DNA of 64,000 nucleotides. Origin: Alteribacter aurantiacus DSM 18675 (lineage in GTDB: Bacteria > Bacillota > Bacilli > Bacillales > Salisediminibacteriaceae). Under the pieces are notes generated by a model. The model saw nothing but the letters and a program-made list of their open reading frames with translations, was not told the DNA's origin and did not search any database. Positions 51,549 through 60,661 of this stretch are shown here, piece after piece. Positions within the stretch are counted from its first letter, which is position 1. Each line of letters begins with the position of its first letter. The position numbers and the translations under genes were made by a program. The DNA lies in contig NZ_KE386943.1 in the NCBI RefSeq assembly GCF_000429705.1, positions 1-64,000 on the forward strand, read 5' to 3'.

Positions 51549-53090
51549 TTATTTCTTATTATCCGATTTCTTAGCTTGTACAGCCTCTCTGTATTGGGCT
51601 ACAATTTCTTCTGCATCCCCATCACCACGGACCTGGCCTTTTTCCATCCATATCGCTCTCGTACATACACGTTCAACAAACTTCATACTGTGTGACACAA
51701 TAATGACAGCTTTCGCATTCTCCATCATTTCCTGAATCTTTTCACTTGCTTTTTGTTTAAATGCTGCATCACCGGTAGAAAGAGCCTCATCAATTATAAA
51801 GATATCCGGTTGCAAGGTAGCTGCGATACTAAACCCCAGCCTTGCTTTCATTCCACTGGAATAACCTTTTACCGGTTTATCTATAGATTTTTCGAGCTCT
51901 GAAAACTCGATGATTTTCGAGGTGTCTCCTTCCACCCTTGCTTTAGGTATACCTAGCAACATGCCATTTAAGTAAATGTTGTCCCTACCTGTGAGCTGAT
52001 CATTAAATCCGGTTCCATACCCCAGTAGAGCAGACGTTTCCCCATTAACCTTAATAGCACCTCTGTCTGGTTCTAGAATATTCGTTAGAACTTTACAAAG
52101 TGTACTCTTCCCTGCACCATTATGTCCGATAATACCAATAACCTCACCTTGTTTGATATTAAAGGATACATCTTTTAACGCCCAATGCGTTTCTTTTTTT
52201 AGTTGGTAAGAGATGCTTATGTTTTTCGCATCAATCACTGTAGTGTCTTTTAATGCAGTCTCCGTTTTCTTTAGTTCAAGTTTCTGATTAAGTTTTCTTT
52301 TACGCGGAGGTATGGTTGCTTTATATTTTTTCAGAATATCTTTAGGCTCCCCAACATCCCGAATGGCCCCTTTATCAAGCCAAATAAGCCGATCGCAGTT
52401 TCTTCTAGCATAACGAAGGCTATGAGTCACAAGAATTACCATCTTCGCTTTAGAAACAAGCTCTTTCATTTTATCTGCTGCTTTCTTGCCAAATGCAGCG
52501 TCCCCCGTATTAAGCGCCTCATCGAGAATTAAAATTTCAGGTTCAAGAAAAGCAGCCACACTAAAACCAAGCCTTGCTTTCATTCCACTGGAATACGTCT
52601 TCATAGGTCTGTCAAGAAATTCCCCAAGTCCTGAGAATTCATGAATGTCTTCTATCGATTCCTCGATCTTTTGCTTCTCGATACCAATCATCATCCCGTT
52701 CAGATAAACGTTTTCTCTTCCAGTCAGTTCCTTGTTGAAACCCATCCCAAGAGAAAATAACGCTGACACACGACCATCTGCATTTACATTACCTTCGTCT
52801 GCCTCAAGAATACCAGATAGAAGTTTACAAAGCGTTGTTTTACCAGCACCATTGGAACCAATGATTCCAAGGATCTCACCTTTATACCCTTCGAAAGAAA
52901 TGTTCCTTAAAGGCCACACTGTCTTATTTGACAATTTCTCCTTGTCTTTACTGAAGAAGTTAATCACATGGGACTTATAATCATCCTTGCGAAATCCAGA
53001 GTTAAAAGACACTCCTAGGTTTTTGGCACTAAGAACAACTTCTCTTTTTTCTTCAGGAAGGTGCCCCTCTATACTATTTTTTAAAGACAT
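51549..53090 (-). CDS. Polysaccharide ABC exporter ATPase with two fused nucleotide-binding domains (TagH-like)
   Basis: A 513-residue protein with two complete, similar ABC domains in one chain. Domain 1 (about 20-260) has GSNGAGKTT, YSSGMKARLGFS, EILILDEAL and VTHS. Domain 2 (about 285-500) has GHNGAGKST, YSSGMKARLGFS, DIFIIDEAL and VSHS. TagH and related ATPases have one domain and act as homodimers; here the fusion may be the permease's fixed pair. The substrate-binding C-terminal domain typical of TagH is missing. AGGAGA precedes the ATG. The permease gene ends 13 nt upstream, so the two make one exporter. Confidence 0.9.
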   Translation of the reverse strand: MSLKNSIEGHLPEEKREVVLSAKNLGVSFNSGFRKDDYKSHVINFFSKDKEKLSNKTVWPLRNISFEGYKGEILGIIGSNGAGKTTLCKLLSGILEADEGNVNADGRVSALFSLGMGFNKELTGRENVYLNGMMIGIEKQKIEESIEDIHEFSGLGEFLDRPMKTYSSGMKARLGFSVAAFLEPEILILDEALNTGDAAFGKKAADKMKELVSKAKMVILVTHSLRYARRNCDRLIWLDKGAIRDVGEPKDILKKYKATIPPRKRKLNQKLELKKTETALKDTTVIDAKNISISYQLKKETHWALKDVSFNIKQGEVIGIIGHNGAGKSTLCKVLTNILEPDRGAIKVNGETSALLGYGTGFNDQLTGRDNIYLNGMLLGIPKARVEGDTSKIIEFSELEKSIDKPVKGYSSGMKARLGFSIAATLQPDIFIIDEALSTGDAAFKQKASEKIQEMMENAKAVIIVSHSMKFVERVCTRAIWMEKGQVRGDGDAEEIVAQYREAVQAKKSDNKK

Positions 53091-53103
53091 AGTATCTCCT
53101 CAT

Positions 53104-53889
53104 TTATAATGCTTTAATTATTTTATGCTCGTTTTTACTATAGTGATTGACAAGTAATGCAATCACAACAATCGATGCCAGTGAAATTACCGTAAGCCCA
53201 AGAAACTGCGGGTTTGTTTGATACATAAGAACTGCCCTGTAGGAATCAATAATGATTGCAACAGGATTAATAGCAACAATCCAGGAATACTCCGGAGGAA
53301 GTCTTCCTCCTTCCCAGATTATTGGAGATGCATAGAAAAACACCCTTAAGACATGAGACAGGATATTATCGATATCTCTTATAAACACACAGATGTATGC
53401 AACAAACAGACTGATAGCAAGTAAGAACAGTAACTGGATCAAAATAATCAATGGTAGATAAATAACCTGCCAACCAGGCATTACACCAAATACAGCTAGG
53501 AAAATCGCTACAACTACCAAGCCGAAAACAAAGTTAAAACCTTGAGTAAAAGTCATAGAGAGCGGAAAAATCGACTTAGGCAGGTAGACTTGATTAATAA
53601 TAGATGAATATTTCATGATTGATTTTGCGGACGTGTTTACTGTCGTGTTCATCCAACGCCATGCCACGAGCCCAATAACAAGAAAAACCGCAAACTGAGC
53701 CTTGTCGTCTCCTCCTCGTCCTAAAACAATAGCAATAAGGAAAAAGTAAACCAAAACGTTAAGGAGTGGGTCTAAAAGCCACCAGAAGTAACCGAGATAA
53801 CTGTTACGATTCTCTGCTTTCAACCCGGACTTAACAAGGTAAAATAATAAATCTTTTCTTTTTATTAATTCTTCAATGTATTTATTCAT
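53104..53889 (-). CDS. Polysaccharide ABC exporter permease (TagG-like)
   Basis: A 261-residue ABC-2-type membrane protein with six helices and a first cytoplasmic helix (about 1-35), the pattern of TagG, RfbA/Wzm and KpsM. Diagnostic short stretches are YLGYFWWLLDPLLNVLVYFF (about 32-51), LPKSIFPLSMTFTQGF (about 105-120) and FFYASPIIWEG (about 189-199). It forms the channel for the polymer with the tandem ATPase encoded next. The start has only a weak ribosome binding site. Confidence 0.9.
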   Translation of the reverse strand: MNKYIEELIKRKDLLFYLVKSGLKAENRNSYLGYFWWLLDPLLNVLVYFFLIAIVLGRGGDDKAQFAVFLVIGLVAWRWMNTTVNTSAKSIMKYSSIINQVYLPKSIFPLSMTFTQGFNFVFGLVVVAIFLAVFGVMPGWQVIYLPLIILIQLLFLLAISLFVAYICVFIRDIDNILSHVLRVFFYASPIIWEGGRLPPEYSWIVAINPVAIIIDSYRAVLMYQTNPQFLGLTVISLASIVVIALLVNHYSKNEHKIIKAL

Positions 53890-53946
53890 AAAACTAAACG
53901 TACACCGCCAATCTTATAGCTATCAATAAAAGTCAAAATATTTTAA

Positions 53947-54717
53947 TTAGAGGGTTGAATACTTTTTAACTTTGAAAAAGATGTAATTCGCGAAATACCA
54001 TACGCTTTTTAGTAAGCTAAGTTTTTCTATCTTCCTGTATACTCTCCAATTCTGCTTAGCCATTTTATATTTGTCACTTGAAACAGAGTTTTGGACAACC
54101 CTGTATTTTGATAATACTTGCGATAATCCCTGAGCTCTAATGCCCTTCTTACAGAGGCTTAACCATAGAACGTAATCTTGCCTTGTCCTAATATTCACCA
54201 TTTCTATCGGGCCTGCTTTATTTTTATCTATCATTACCGTTAGACACCCGATCATATTTTGCTTTAATAGATCTGTATAGTTGACGGAGCTTGGAGTGGA
54301 AGATACTTTTCCGGTCCCTTCACCTTGTTCATTGACGTAACAATAGTTTGTGAAGGTGAATATCGCATTATTTTCCTTCATAAAGTCAAGCTGGACTTCC
54401 AATTTTTCCGGAAACCACTGATCATCACTGTCAAGAAAAGCGATATACCTCCCACGAGATTGCCTGATTGCCTCATTTCTTGCGATAGCAGCTCCACTAT
54501 TTTCAGACAACCTTCTTGCTTTGATCCTAGGTTCTTTTGCAGCATACCTTTTAATGATTTCAAAAGTACGGTCTGTAGAACAATCATCTACAATAATCAT
54601 TTCCCAATCTTCCAAGGTCTGGGCAAGTACTGAATCTATCGTCTCACCAATAAAACGTTCAGAGTTGTAAGCTGGGGTTATCACTGAAACAAGCGGCTTC
54701 GTGTCAATATTCATCAT
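53947..54717 (-). CDS. Family-2 glycosyltransferase
   Basis: A 256-residue GT-A-fold transferase, cytoplasmic or membrane-associated. Motifs are LVSVITPAYNSERFIGETID (about 9-28), WEMIIVDDCSTDRT and IAFLDSDDQWFPEKL (DSDD metal motif, about 94). The C-terminus is basic (about 235-256), perhaps for membrane contact. Two adjacent Met codons give start options at 54717 and 54714. It begins eight nt after the stop of the preceding glycosyltransferase. Donor and acceptor are unknown. Confidence 0.88.
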   Translation of the reverse strand: MMNIDTKPLVSVITPAYNSERFIGETIDSVLAQTLEDWEMIIVDDCSTDRTFEIIKRYAAKEPRIKARRLSENSGAAIARNEAIRQSRGRYIAFLDSDDQWFPEKLEVQLDFMKENNAIFTFTNYCYVNEQGEGTGKVSSTPSSVNYTDLLKQNMIGCLTVMIDKNKAGPIEMVNIRTRQDYVLWLSLCKKGIRAQGLSQVLSKYRVVQNSVSSDKYKMAKQNWRVYRKIEKLSLLKSVWYFANYIFFKVKKYSTL

Positions 54718-54725
54718 TTGTATAT

Positions 54726-55862
54726 TTACCCCCGATGTTTCCGTTTTTCCCAGAGAGAATCATACCAATTAACCAGCTTTAATTCCTCTATTCCCCAGTT
54801 AAGCTCTTTCTTCACAGCTTCCCTACCATTTTCCCCCATCTCCTTAGCCTTATCAGGGTTTCCTTTTAATAAATCGATAGCTGCTTTAATCTCGGCTTTA
54901 TCGTTTGGGTTGACTGCTACACCGCAGTTGTACTTGCTAATAAAATCCCTCCAAACAGGAAAATCCGAGCATATAACAGGAATGCCTGCTGACATATACT
55001 CGAAGAACTTTGTGAGCTCTTTTTTCTTAAAGTGGTCTGAAGGAGGGAAAACTGCGATCCCGGCAAGCCAGTTATGGGCTTTATATGCATGGTCTATTTC
55101 ATTTTTGGGGACATACCGTCCAACCCCGGTAATATGAATTCGATCATCATTACCGCTGGCCTGCTTTTTCATTCTCGATGCCAATTCATTTGAACACTTC
55201 CCATAAAAAAAGACACTTACTTGCTTATTAATATCAGGAAAAGAAGAATGAATTAAGGCTCCACGATCTTCTCTCACATTGCCCGTGTATATCAGCTTGT
55301 CCTCCATAACCTTCCGTTCTAAATGTAATAATTCTTCGTTAAGGATCGGATAGTTAAGGATGCATTGGCCTTCAGGATATTTTTCTAAATAATACTTTTC
55401 TGCGAGACAAAGTTCCATTGATCGAGAAAATACTTTTTCTACCGTTTTATACAGCATGCTTAGTATTTTTCTTAAAGGCTTATTTAAGTAATTCCGTTGT
55501 ACGATGCCAGTCTCATAATCTTCGTGAATGTCATAAATCACTACATTTTTCCGCTTTTTAAGGAGCCAAGCAACCGGAAGAAGTTCCGGGTCATGAAAGT
55601 GATAAACATCCGCATTAAACTGTTTGGCAATTTGATAGACCTTTAAGGGCGATAGCAGCATACTGAGGAAACGATTACCGTTTTTTTTAAAAGGAACAAT
55701 ATGAACAGCAGATTCCTCTACTTTAATATCCTCTGAATACGGAGCAATCAACGTTACGTCAAAGCCGGCTTTTTTTAAAGAAAGGCACTCTTTATAAAAA
55801 ATTCTCGGATCCAGTGGATGATGAACGCTTGTCATATGAACCACCCGTTTTTTTCTTCCCAT
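54726..55862 (-). CDS. Family-4 glycosyltransferase
   Basis: A 378-residue GT-B-fold transferase. The N-terminal half begins VVHMTSVHHPLDPRIFYKEC; DVYHFHDPELLPVAWLLKKR (about 84-103) is common in surface-polymer transferases. The C-terminal half holds LTKFFEYMSAGIPVICSDFP, the EYM-AG-P nucleotide-sugar-binding motif (about 285-304). It lies 30 nt after the first gene of the operon and overlaps nothing. Its acceptor is unknown. Confidence 0.88.
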   Translation of the reverse strand: MGRKKRVVHMTSVHHPLDPRIFYKECLSLKKAGFDVTLIAPYSEDIKVEESAVHIVPFKKNGNRFLSMLLSPLKVYQIAKQFNADVYHFHDPELLPVAWLLKKRKNVVIYDIHEDYETGIVQRNYLNKPLRKILSMLYKTVEKVFSRSMELCLAEKYYLEKYPEGQCILNYPILNEELLHLERKVMEDKLIYTGNVREDRGALIHSSFPDINKQVSVFFYGKCSNELASRMKKQASGNDDRIHITGVGRYVPKNEIDHAYKAHNWLAGIAVFPPSDHFKKKELTKFFEYMSAGIPVICSDFPVWRDFISKYNCGVAVNPNDKAEIKAAIDLLKGNPDKAKEMGENGREAVKKELNWGIEELKLVNWYDSLWEKRKHRG

Positions 55863-55892
55863 GTAAACTGCACCTCTACTGTTTAGTCGACA

Positions 55893-57011
55893 TTATTTTA
55901 AAAGTGTTTCTTCTATTACTTCTTCGTATTGTTTTACTATTTTTGTAGCATCGAAGTCTACTGTACGAGCGAAACCTTTTTCTTTCCATCGCTGTTGCTC
56001 CTCAATACTTCTATTTAGAACTTCTTCAATATGAGAAGCCATTGTAGTTGCATCACCTACGTTACATAAATAACCGTATGCGCCATGGTCCAGTACTTCC
56101 TCAGGTCCAGACTTGCAATTTGTAGAAACGACAGGTGTCCCACATGCTAACGCCTCGGCAATGACATGGCTGAAACCTTCATGTTTTGAGGACAAGACAA
56201 AAATATCCGCCTTACTAAAGAATAGATATGGATTACTTTGAAAACCGATAAAATGTACGTTCCCTTCAACTCCTAAATCTCGAGCAAGTTCTTTAAGACT
56301 CTTTTCCAAAGGTCCTTCACCAAGTATCACTAGTTTGCTTGGTATTTTTTTTGCTACCTCTTTGAACGCTTTGAACAGAGTAGCTTGGTCTTTCTGCTCA
56401 ACTAGCCGGCCGGCTGTTATAATGACTTTCTCATCTGTTTTAAACAAGTCAGTGTATTGCTTGTCCAACGTTTGAGAATAGATCTTCTTATTTATGGCTT
56501 TTACATCAATTGGATTATAGACTACTTTGATATCTTCTCTTTTAATGTTATACCGTTTAATGAGATTATCTTTAACTCCTTGAGACAAAGAAACAATTTG
56601 ATGAGCTCGTTTATAAACCAACCCAAAGAAACGTAGCTGGAGTTTCACCTTAAGACCGCCACTTAAATTGTCTGCTTCTCTCACAATATTTTTTGCTTTT
56701 GTAAAAGAGAGTTTGTTAGCTAGTATTGCGATTGTATTTACACGAGGTATCGTACTAAATACAATATCTATCTTTTCTCTTCTAATAATTTTAGAAAGCT
56801 TTAAAACAGATCGGCTAAGCCTTTTTGTATCTAACTTTATAAGAGTAACATCACTTTCCAGTTCACTTTCATATGATCCCTCAAAGTCCAGTGTAACAAG
56901 AATTGGCTCATATCTTGACCTGTCAAGGTTATTAATTATATTCAAAAGTGTTCTGGCTGCTCCTCCAGCTCCCATTTGATATATAAAGAACAAAATTCTA
57001 ATTTTCCTCAT
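55893..57011 (-). CDS. Family-4 glycosyltransferase, first gene of the polymer operon
   Basis: A 372-residue GT-B-fold transferase. The glycine-rich acceptor loop is FFIYQMGAGGAARTLLNIIN (about 8-27); the donor motif is SSKHEGFSHVIAEALACGTP (about 272-291). ITAGRLVEQKDQATLFKAFK is typical of GT4. The ATG at 57011 has AAGG eight bases upstream; a GTG one codon earlier is less well placed. It heads an 11-gene run with gaps of no more than 85 nt down to 40070. The 260-nt divergent region upstream holds its promoter. Confidence 0.9.
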   Translation of the reverse strand: MRKIRILFFIYQMGAGGAARTLLNIINNLDRSRYEPILVTLDFEGSYESELESDVTLIKLDTKRLSRSVLKLSKIIRREKIDIVFSTIPRVNTIAILANKLSFTKAKNIVREADNLSGGLKVKLQLRFFGLVYKRAHQIVSLSQGVKDNLIKRYNIKREDIKVVYNPIDVKAINKKIYSQTLDKQYTDLFKTDEKVIITAGRLVEQKDQATLFKAFKEVAKKIPSKLVILGEGPLEKSLKELARDLGVEGNVHFIGFQSNPYLFFSKADIFVLSSKHEGFSHVIAEALACGTPVVSTNCKSGPEEVLDHGAYGYLCNVGDATTMASHIEEVLNRSIEEQQRWKEKGFARTVDFDATKIVKQYEEVIEETLLK

Positions 57012-57273
57012 CACAAACGCCTTCCCTTATCTTTTACTATAGTAAATCTTCAAAAAATAAAACAAAACACAATATAAAATTATAACATATGAGCCTTCCT
57101 AATTATTTTCTCATTTATCCTAAGAGAAAATTCTACATATATAGACAGTTTACTTAAATTCCGTATTCTTTCCTATGGATAAAATATGTAACTAGTTACA
57201 AAATATCATAGAATTTTCGGTTTTTTTGTAATAAAATATTTCTTGTTACTAAATAAAAGGAGTGATAGATTCT
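57012..57273. promoter_or_regulatory. Divergent control region of the polymer operon and the second amidase
   Basis: No gene. TATAAT on the minus strand (57084-57079) is a possible -10 for the polymer operon, without a good -35. A perfect 14-bp palindrome TGTAACTAGTTACA (57187-57200) lies between the two units and could be an operator for one or both. The DNA is very A/T-rich. Confidence 0.45.
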
Positions 57274-59187
57274 TTGAAAAAATTAAGACTGGTATGTGCC
57301 AGCCTGTTTTTTATTCTACTAATTGGAACATTAATTCCTCAATCCATCACAGCTCATAATACCGTACTAAAATTAGGAATGAACCATCCCGAAGTCGTTC
57401 AACTAAAAGTAGATCTAGAAGCAGTTGGCTTTCAAGTATCTTCAAGTCCAACTCAGTATTTCGGCCTTCAAACTGAACAACGTGTGAGAGAATTTCAAAC
57501 AGCTTATAACCTTACAGCTGATGGGGTTGCGGGACCACAGACGTTTAGCACATTGCAATCTGTAATCGCCAGTGAATCTCTATACATAGGAATGTCTCAT
57601 CGAGATGTTGTCCAACTTAAAATTGACTTGGATACAGTAGGCTTCACAGTTCCTGGTAATACTACTACCTACTTTGGGTCACAAACAGAAGAACAGGTAA
57701 AGAAATTTCAGATTGAAGTTGGACTTCAGCCTACAGGAATAGCAAACCCCGCTACTCTGCAGAAATTAGAAGATGCTGTATCTCAATACCCAACTCATTC
57801 TACCTTTAGAATTGGTGATTCTCATCCTCAAGTTATTCAACTGAAGGAAGATCTTGATTACATTGGATATACTGTATCTTCTAACCCCACTCCCTATTTC
57901 GGTACACAAACCGAAACACAGGTTAAAGCCTTCCAAATGGGATACGAAATTAATGCAGATGGAGTTGCAGGGCCACAAACATTCCAAACACTGGCTAATG
58001 CTAAAGACTCTGTCCTAAGAATCGGGATGTATCACGAAGATGTTGTTACGTTAAAAAACAATTTGGAAAATGCAGGTTTTCCCGTTCCAGGAAACCAAAC
58101 CACTTACTTCGGTCCCCTAACAGAGGAAAAAGTAAGTGAATTTCAACAAGCAAACAATATTGAAGTATCTGGCGTTGCGAACCAACCAACATTGAATGAG
58201 CTTGAAAAGACGGGCTCACCAGTACCAGATGCAACTGTTTTAAGGCTAGGGGACTACCACCCAAAAGTCATCCAGTTAAAAAAAGACCTTGAGAAAGTCG
58301 GTTTTTTTGTTTCCTCCAATCCAACAGACTTTTTCGGGGCACAAACGGAACGACAAGTCCGTGCTTTTCAAACTGCTTATGGTTTAACAGCTGATGGTAT
58401 CGCAGGACCACAAACATTTACCAAGCTAGCTGAAGTAATTGAAACTGATAAGATCATAGGATATGTAACTGCTAATTCTAGCCTAAATGTAAGAAGCGGA
58501 CCATCCAGCTCTCATTCGATCATTGGTTCTTTGAACAGAGGATCAGAAGTAGAGATCGCTGAAACAGTTGGAGATTGGTACAAAATTGTATACGGAACTT
58601 CCTACGGCTATGTTCATAGTTCTTTCATCAGTTTTAGAAGTCCTGCTAGTAAAACAATCGTCATTGACGCAGGTCACGGAGGAAGCGACCCCGGAGCTGT
58701 AGCTTTTGGGTTTCAGGAGAAAGACATTGTCCTCGACGTAGCTCACATCGTGAATAATATTATGGAAGGCACCGACATCCAAGTCGTATTAACACGTACA
58801 GGTGATTACTTTATTGAGCTGGAAGACCGAGTAAAGATTGCGCACGATTCTGGTGCAGATGCTTTTGTTAGTATTCATGCGAATGCCTTTGGCCAGGAAT
58901 CCGTTCACGGAACAGAAACATATTGGAATAATAACCATCAAAGCGCTGATAGCAGAGCATTAGCTGAAGCCATTCAGGAACGATTAATTTCAAAGTTAGG
59001 TACGCAGGACCGTGGTGTTAAAGAAGCGAATTTTCATGTTATTCGCCACACCCAAGTCCCAAGTGTACTTGTAGAGTTAGGCTTTATAACAAACCGTCAA
59101 GAAGCAGAACGAATGCAGACTGCCGCATTTAAACAGGCAGCAGCTGAAGCAATTAAAGAAGGTGTAATGAATTTTTACAATAGATAA
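57274..59187 (+). CDS. Secreted N-acetylmuramoyl-L-alanine amidase with five peptidoglycan-binding repeats
   Basis: A 637-residue wall hydrolase. The signal peptide KKLRLVCASLFFILLIGTLI is followed by five peptidoglycan-binding repeats of about 70 residues (about 30-395, such as HPEVVQLKVDLEAVGF), one SH3b domain (about 400-460) and an Amidase_3 domain (about 468-637) with DAGHGGSDPGAV, Glu in FQEKDIVLDV, SIHANAF and LVELGFITN. The repeats belong to the same type as in the glucosaminidase at 36287. I take the TTG at 57274: AAAGGAGTGAT lies seven bases upstream; an earlier GTG (57262) is inside that box. It is divergent from the polymer operon. Confidence 0.92.
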   Translation: MKKLRLVCASLFFILLIGTLIPQSITAHNTVLKLGMNHPEVVQLKVDLEAVGFQVSSSPTQYFGLQTEQRVREFQTAYNLTADGVAGPQTFSTLQSVIASESLYIGMSHRDVVQLKIDLDTVGFTVPGNTTTYFGSQTEEQVKKFQIEVGLQPTGIANPATLQKLEDAVSQYPTHSTFRIGDSHPQVIQLKEDLDYIGYTVSSNPTPYFGTQTETQVKAFQMGYEINADGVAGPQTFQTLANAKDSVLRIGMYHEDVVTLKNNLENAGFPVPGNQTTYFGPLTEEKVSEFQQANNIEVSGVANQPTLNELEKTGSPVPDATVLRLGDYHPKVIQLKKDLEKVGFFVSSNPTDFFGAQTERQVRAFQTAYGLTADGIAGPQTFTKLAEVIETDKIIGYVTANSSLNVRSGPSSSHSIIGSLNRGSEVEIAETVGDWYKIVYGTSYGYVHSSFISFRSPASKTIVIDAGHGGSDPGAVAFGFQEKDIVLDVAHIVNNIMEGTDIQVVLTRTGDYFIELEDRVKIAHDSGADAFVSIHANAFGQESVHGTETYWNNNHQSADSRALAEAIQERLISKLGTQDRGVKEANFHVIRHTQVPSVLVELGFITNRQEAERMQTAAFKQAAAEAIKEGVMNFYNR

Positions 59188-59191
59188 AAGC

Positions 59192-59230
59192 AGAGGTTAT
59201 CCTGGTATTTAATCAGGACAACCTCTTTTT
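59192..59230 (+). terminator. Terminator of the second amidase gene
   Basis: AGAGGTTATCCTG and CAGGACAACCTCT (59192-59226) pair with one A-C mismatch, followed by TTTTT. Confidence 0.75.
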
Positions 59231-59347
59231 GTATTATAAATCGACAAGATTAAGTATCTACAGGAATATAAATCGTTATTCAAGGATGGACTGAGTCGTT
59301 TTTATTTGACTTCAAAATCTATTCGTTAAACGAACAATTATAACCAC

Positions 59348-60169
59348 TTATTTAACCTTGAACCAACTTAAAATACGCTCCGCCCACAAATCATGCCCCT
59401 CTTGATTCGGATACCCATGATCCTCAATATAACGTAACAGCTCATCATCATTGTAAGAAGGCCAGTCCTGCCAGTGATCAATGTAAGAAATTGATGCCTC
59501 TCTTGCGTAAGACGCTACCTCAGCCATATGATCACTCAGATTCGCTACGTTAGGTATAGGTTGAGAAGGTTGAAGAATGATATAACTATCTGGGTTCTCT
59601 TCTTTTATCTCACTGATCAAATTCCGCAAGTGAATGATAGCTTCATCTGTTCCAACACGGTATAAATTATTTCCTATTAAGGGTTCAATTAAATAGATTT
59701 CACCATTCAATTTTGCAACTTCTTTGTGGTGTTCATTAATAATGAAATTTAGACTATGCATATCACCAAAGGATGCGACTTGAGATTCGAAAAAGTTACC
59801 ATAGTGTTCGTTAAGCTTATCTATTATCCGATCCGTCCAAGGGACAATGCCTTCCTCATGATAATCAATGATTGCTCCGGATCCGACACTGACCAAAGTT
59901 AGCTTCTCATTATTTTTATAGGCGTTCGTGATCATGTCTCCCAATTGCTCCGGAAGAGAAGCGACTAAAGGTTCCATATCTGTTGAAGGTAATGAGGAGG
60001 AAGGCTCTGCCGCAACTTGACTATCCTCCGTTACTTTTTGTTCCCGAGCTGCAGTTACTTCGGTTGCCCCAGCAGAGATGTCCAGTAATTTTTGATCGTA
60101 GTGAAATTTTCCGAATATAACAGTTCCAATTGATACTAAAAGAATAATTGCAAATATGCCCTTGTACAT
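59348..60169 (-). CDS. Membrane-anchored SGNH/GDSL-type hydrolase, variant motif
   Basis: A 273-residue extracellular protein with an N-terminal helix (YKGIFAIILLVSIGTVIF) as signal anchor, then a Ser/Thr/Glu-rich linker (about 30-70) and an SGNH-like fold. The usual GDS nucleophile motif reads VSVGSGAIID, lacking the Asp but keeping a Ser. The C-terminal catalytic block is YPNQEGHDLWAERIL with His. A de-esterase role on a surface polymer is possible, but the motif change leaves activity uncertain. The ATG at 60169 follows AAGGAG; longer frames have no binding site. Confidence 0.75.
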   Translation of the reverse strand: MYKGIFAIILLVSIGTVIFGKFHYDQKLLDISAGATEVTAAREQKVTEDSQVAAEPSSSLPSTDMEPLVASLPEQLGDMITNAYKNNEKLTLVSVGSGAIIDYHEEGIVPWTDRIIDKLNEHYGNFFESQVASFGDMHSLNFIINEHHKEVAKLNGEIYLIEPLIGNNLYRVGTDEAIIHLRNLISEIKEENPDSYIILQPSQPIPNVANLSDHMAEVASYAREASISYIDHWQDWPSYNDDELLRYIEDHGYPNQEGHDLWAERILSWFKVK

Positions 60170-60316
60170 AAGTAAACTCCTTCGTATAGAATATCTTTCC
60201 ATTATACATCGAAAGACTCTATTTTTCAGCAAAATCTACCAACAAAGACCTGCTATCTTAGCATATAATGTAATTCACAAATTGATCTATACAATAGTCG
60301 ACATGTGTTGTAATAC

Positions 60317-60347
60317 ACAAAAAAAGACCCCCACTCTAGTGAAGGTT
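60317..60347 (-). terminator. Possible terminator of the 47-residue ORF
   Basis: On the minus strand CCTTCAC and GTGGGGG form a 7-bp stem with G-T pairs, followed by TCTTTTTTTG. Confidence 0.5.
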
Positions 60348-60489
60348 AGTTAATCGATTCTTTAAAACGAAAAGTGATTTCTTCAACAAGTCGTTCTGTA
60401 GTAGCTGATTCCTCTGATCCCATCTGCTTTAACTCCGATAGAAGCGTTTTCAAGTCTTCTTGTGAGAGTGCTAGTTCTTCTAATTTCAA
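60346..60489 (-). CDS. Small acidic helical protein (47 aa), unknown
   Basis: A TTG start at 60489 lies seven bases after AGAGGTGA. The product (start KLEELALSQEDLKTLLSELK, end RFKESIN) is hydrophilic, probably two helices, with no membrane segment. It has its own possible terminator. I recognise no family. Ribosome binding site, codon-like composition and a terminator right behind the stop make a real gene likely. It lies between the SGNH hydrolase and a small membrane protein and is separately transcribed. Confidence 0.55.
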   Translation of the reverse strand: MKLEELALSQEDLKTLLSELKQMGSEESATTERLVEEITFRFKESIN

Positions 60490-60661
60490 GCTTCTTTCAC
60501 CTCTTTACAAATTATGTATAATTATTTATTTTAACCCACTACTTTGAGCACGTAAAGACAATTTACCCACTTTAATAGTAGATTACACCACTTTTTAGTA
60601 GGTCTAACGTAATGAATCCAATAAAAAAGACATAAGCTAACGTAATAACGCTAACTCATGT

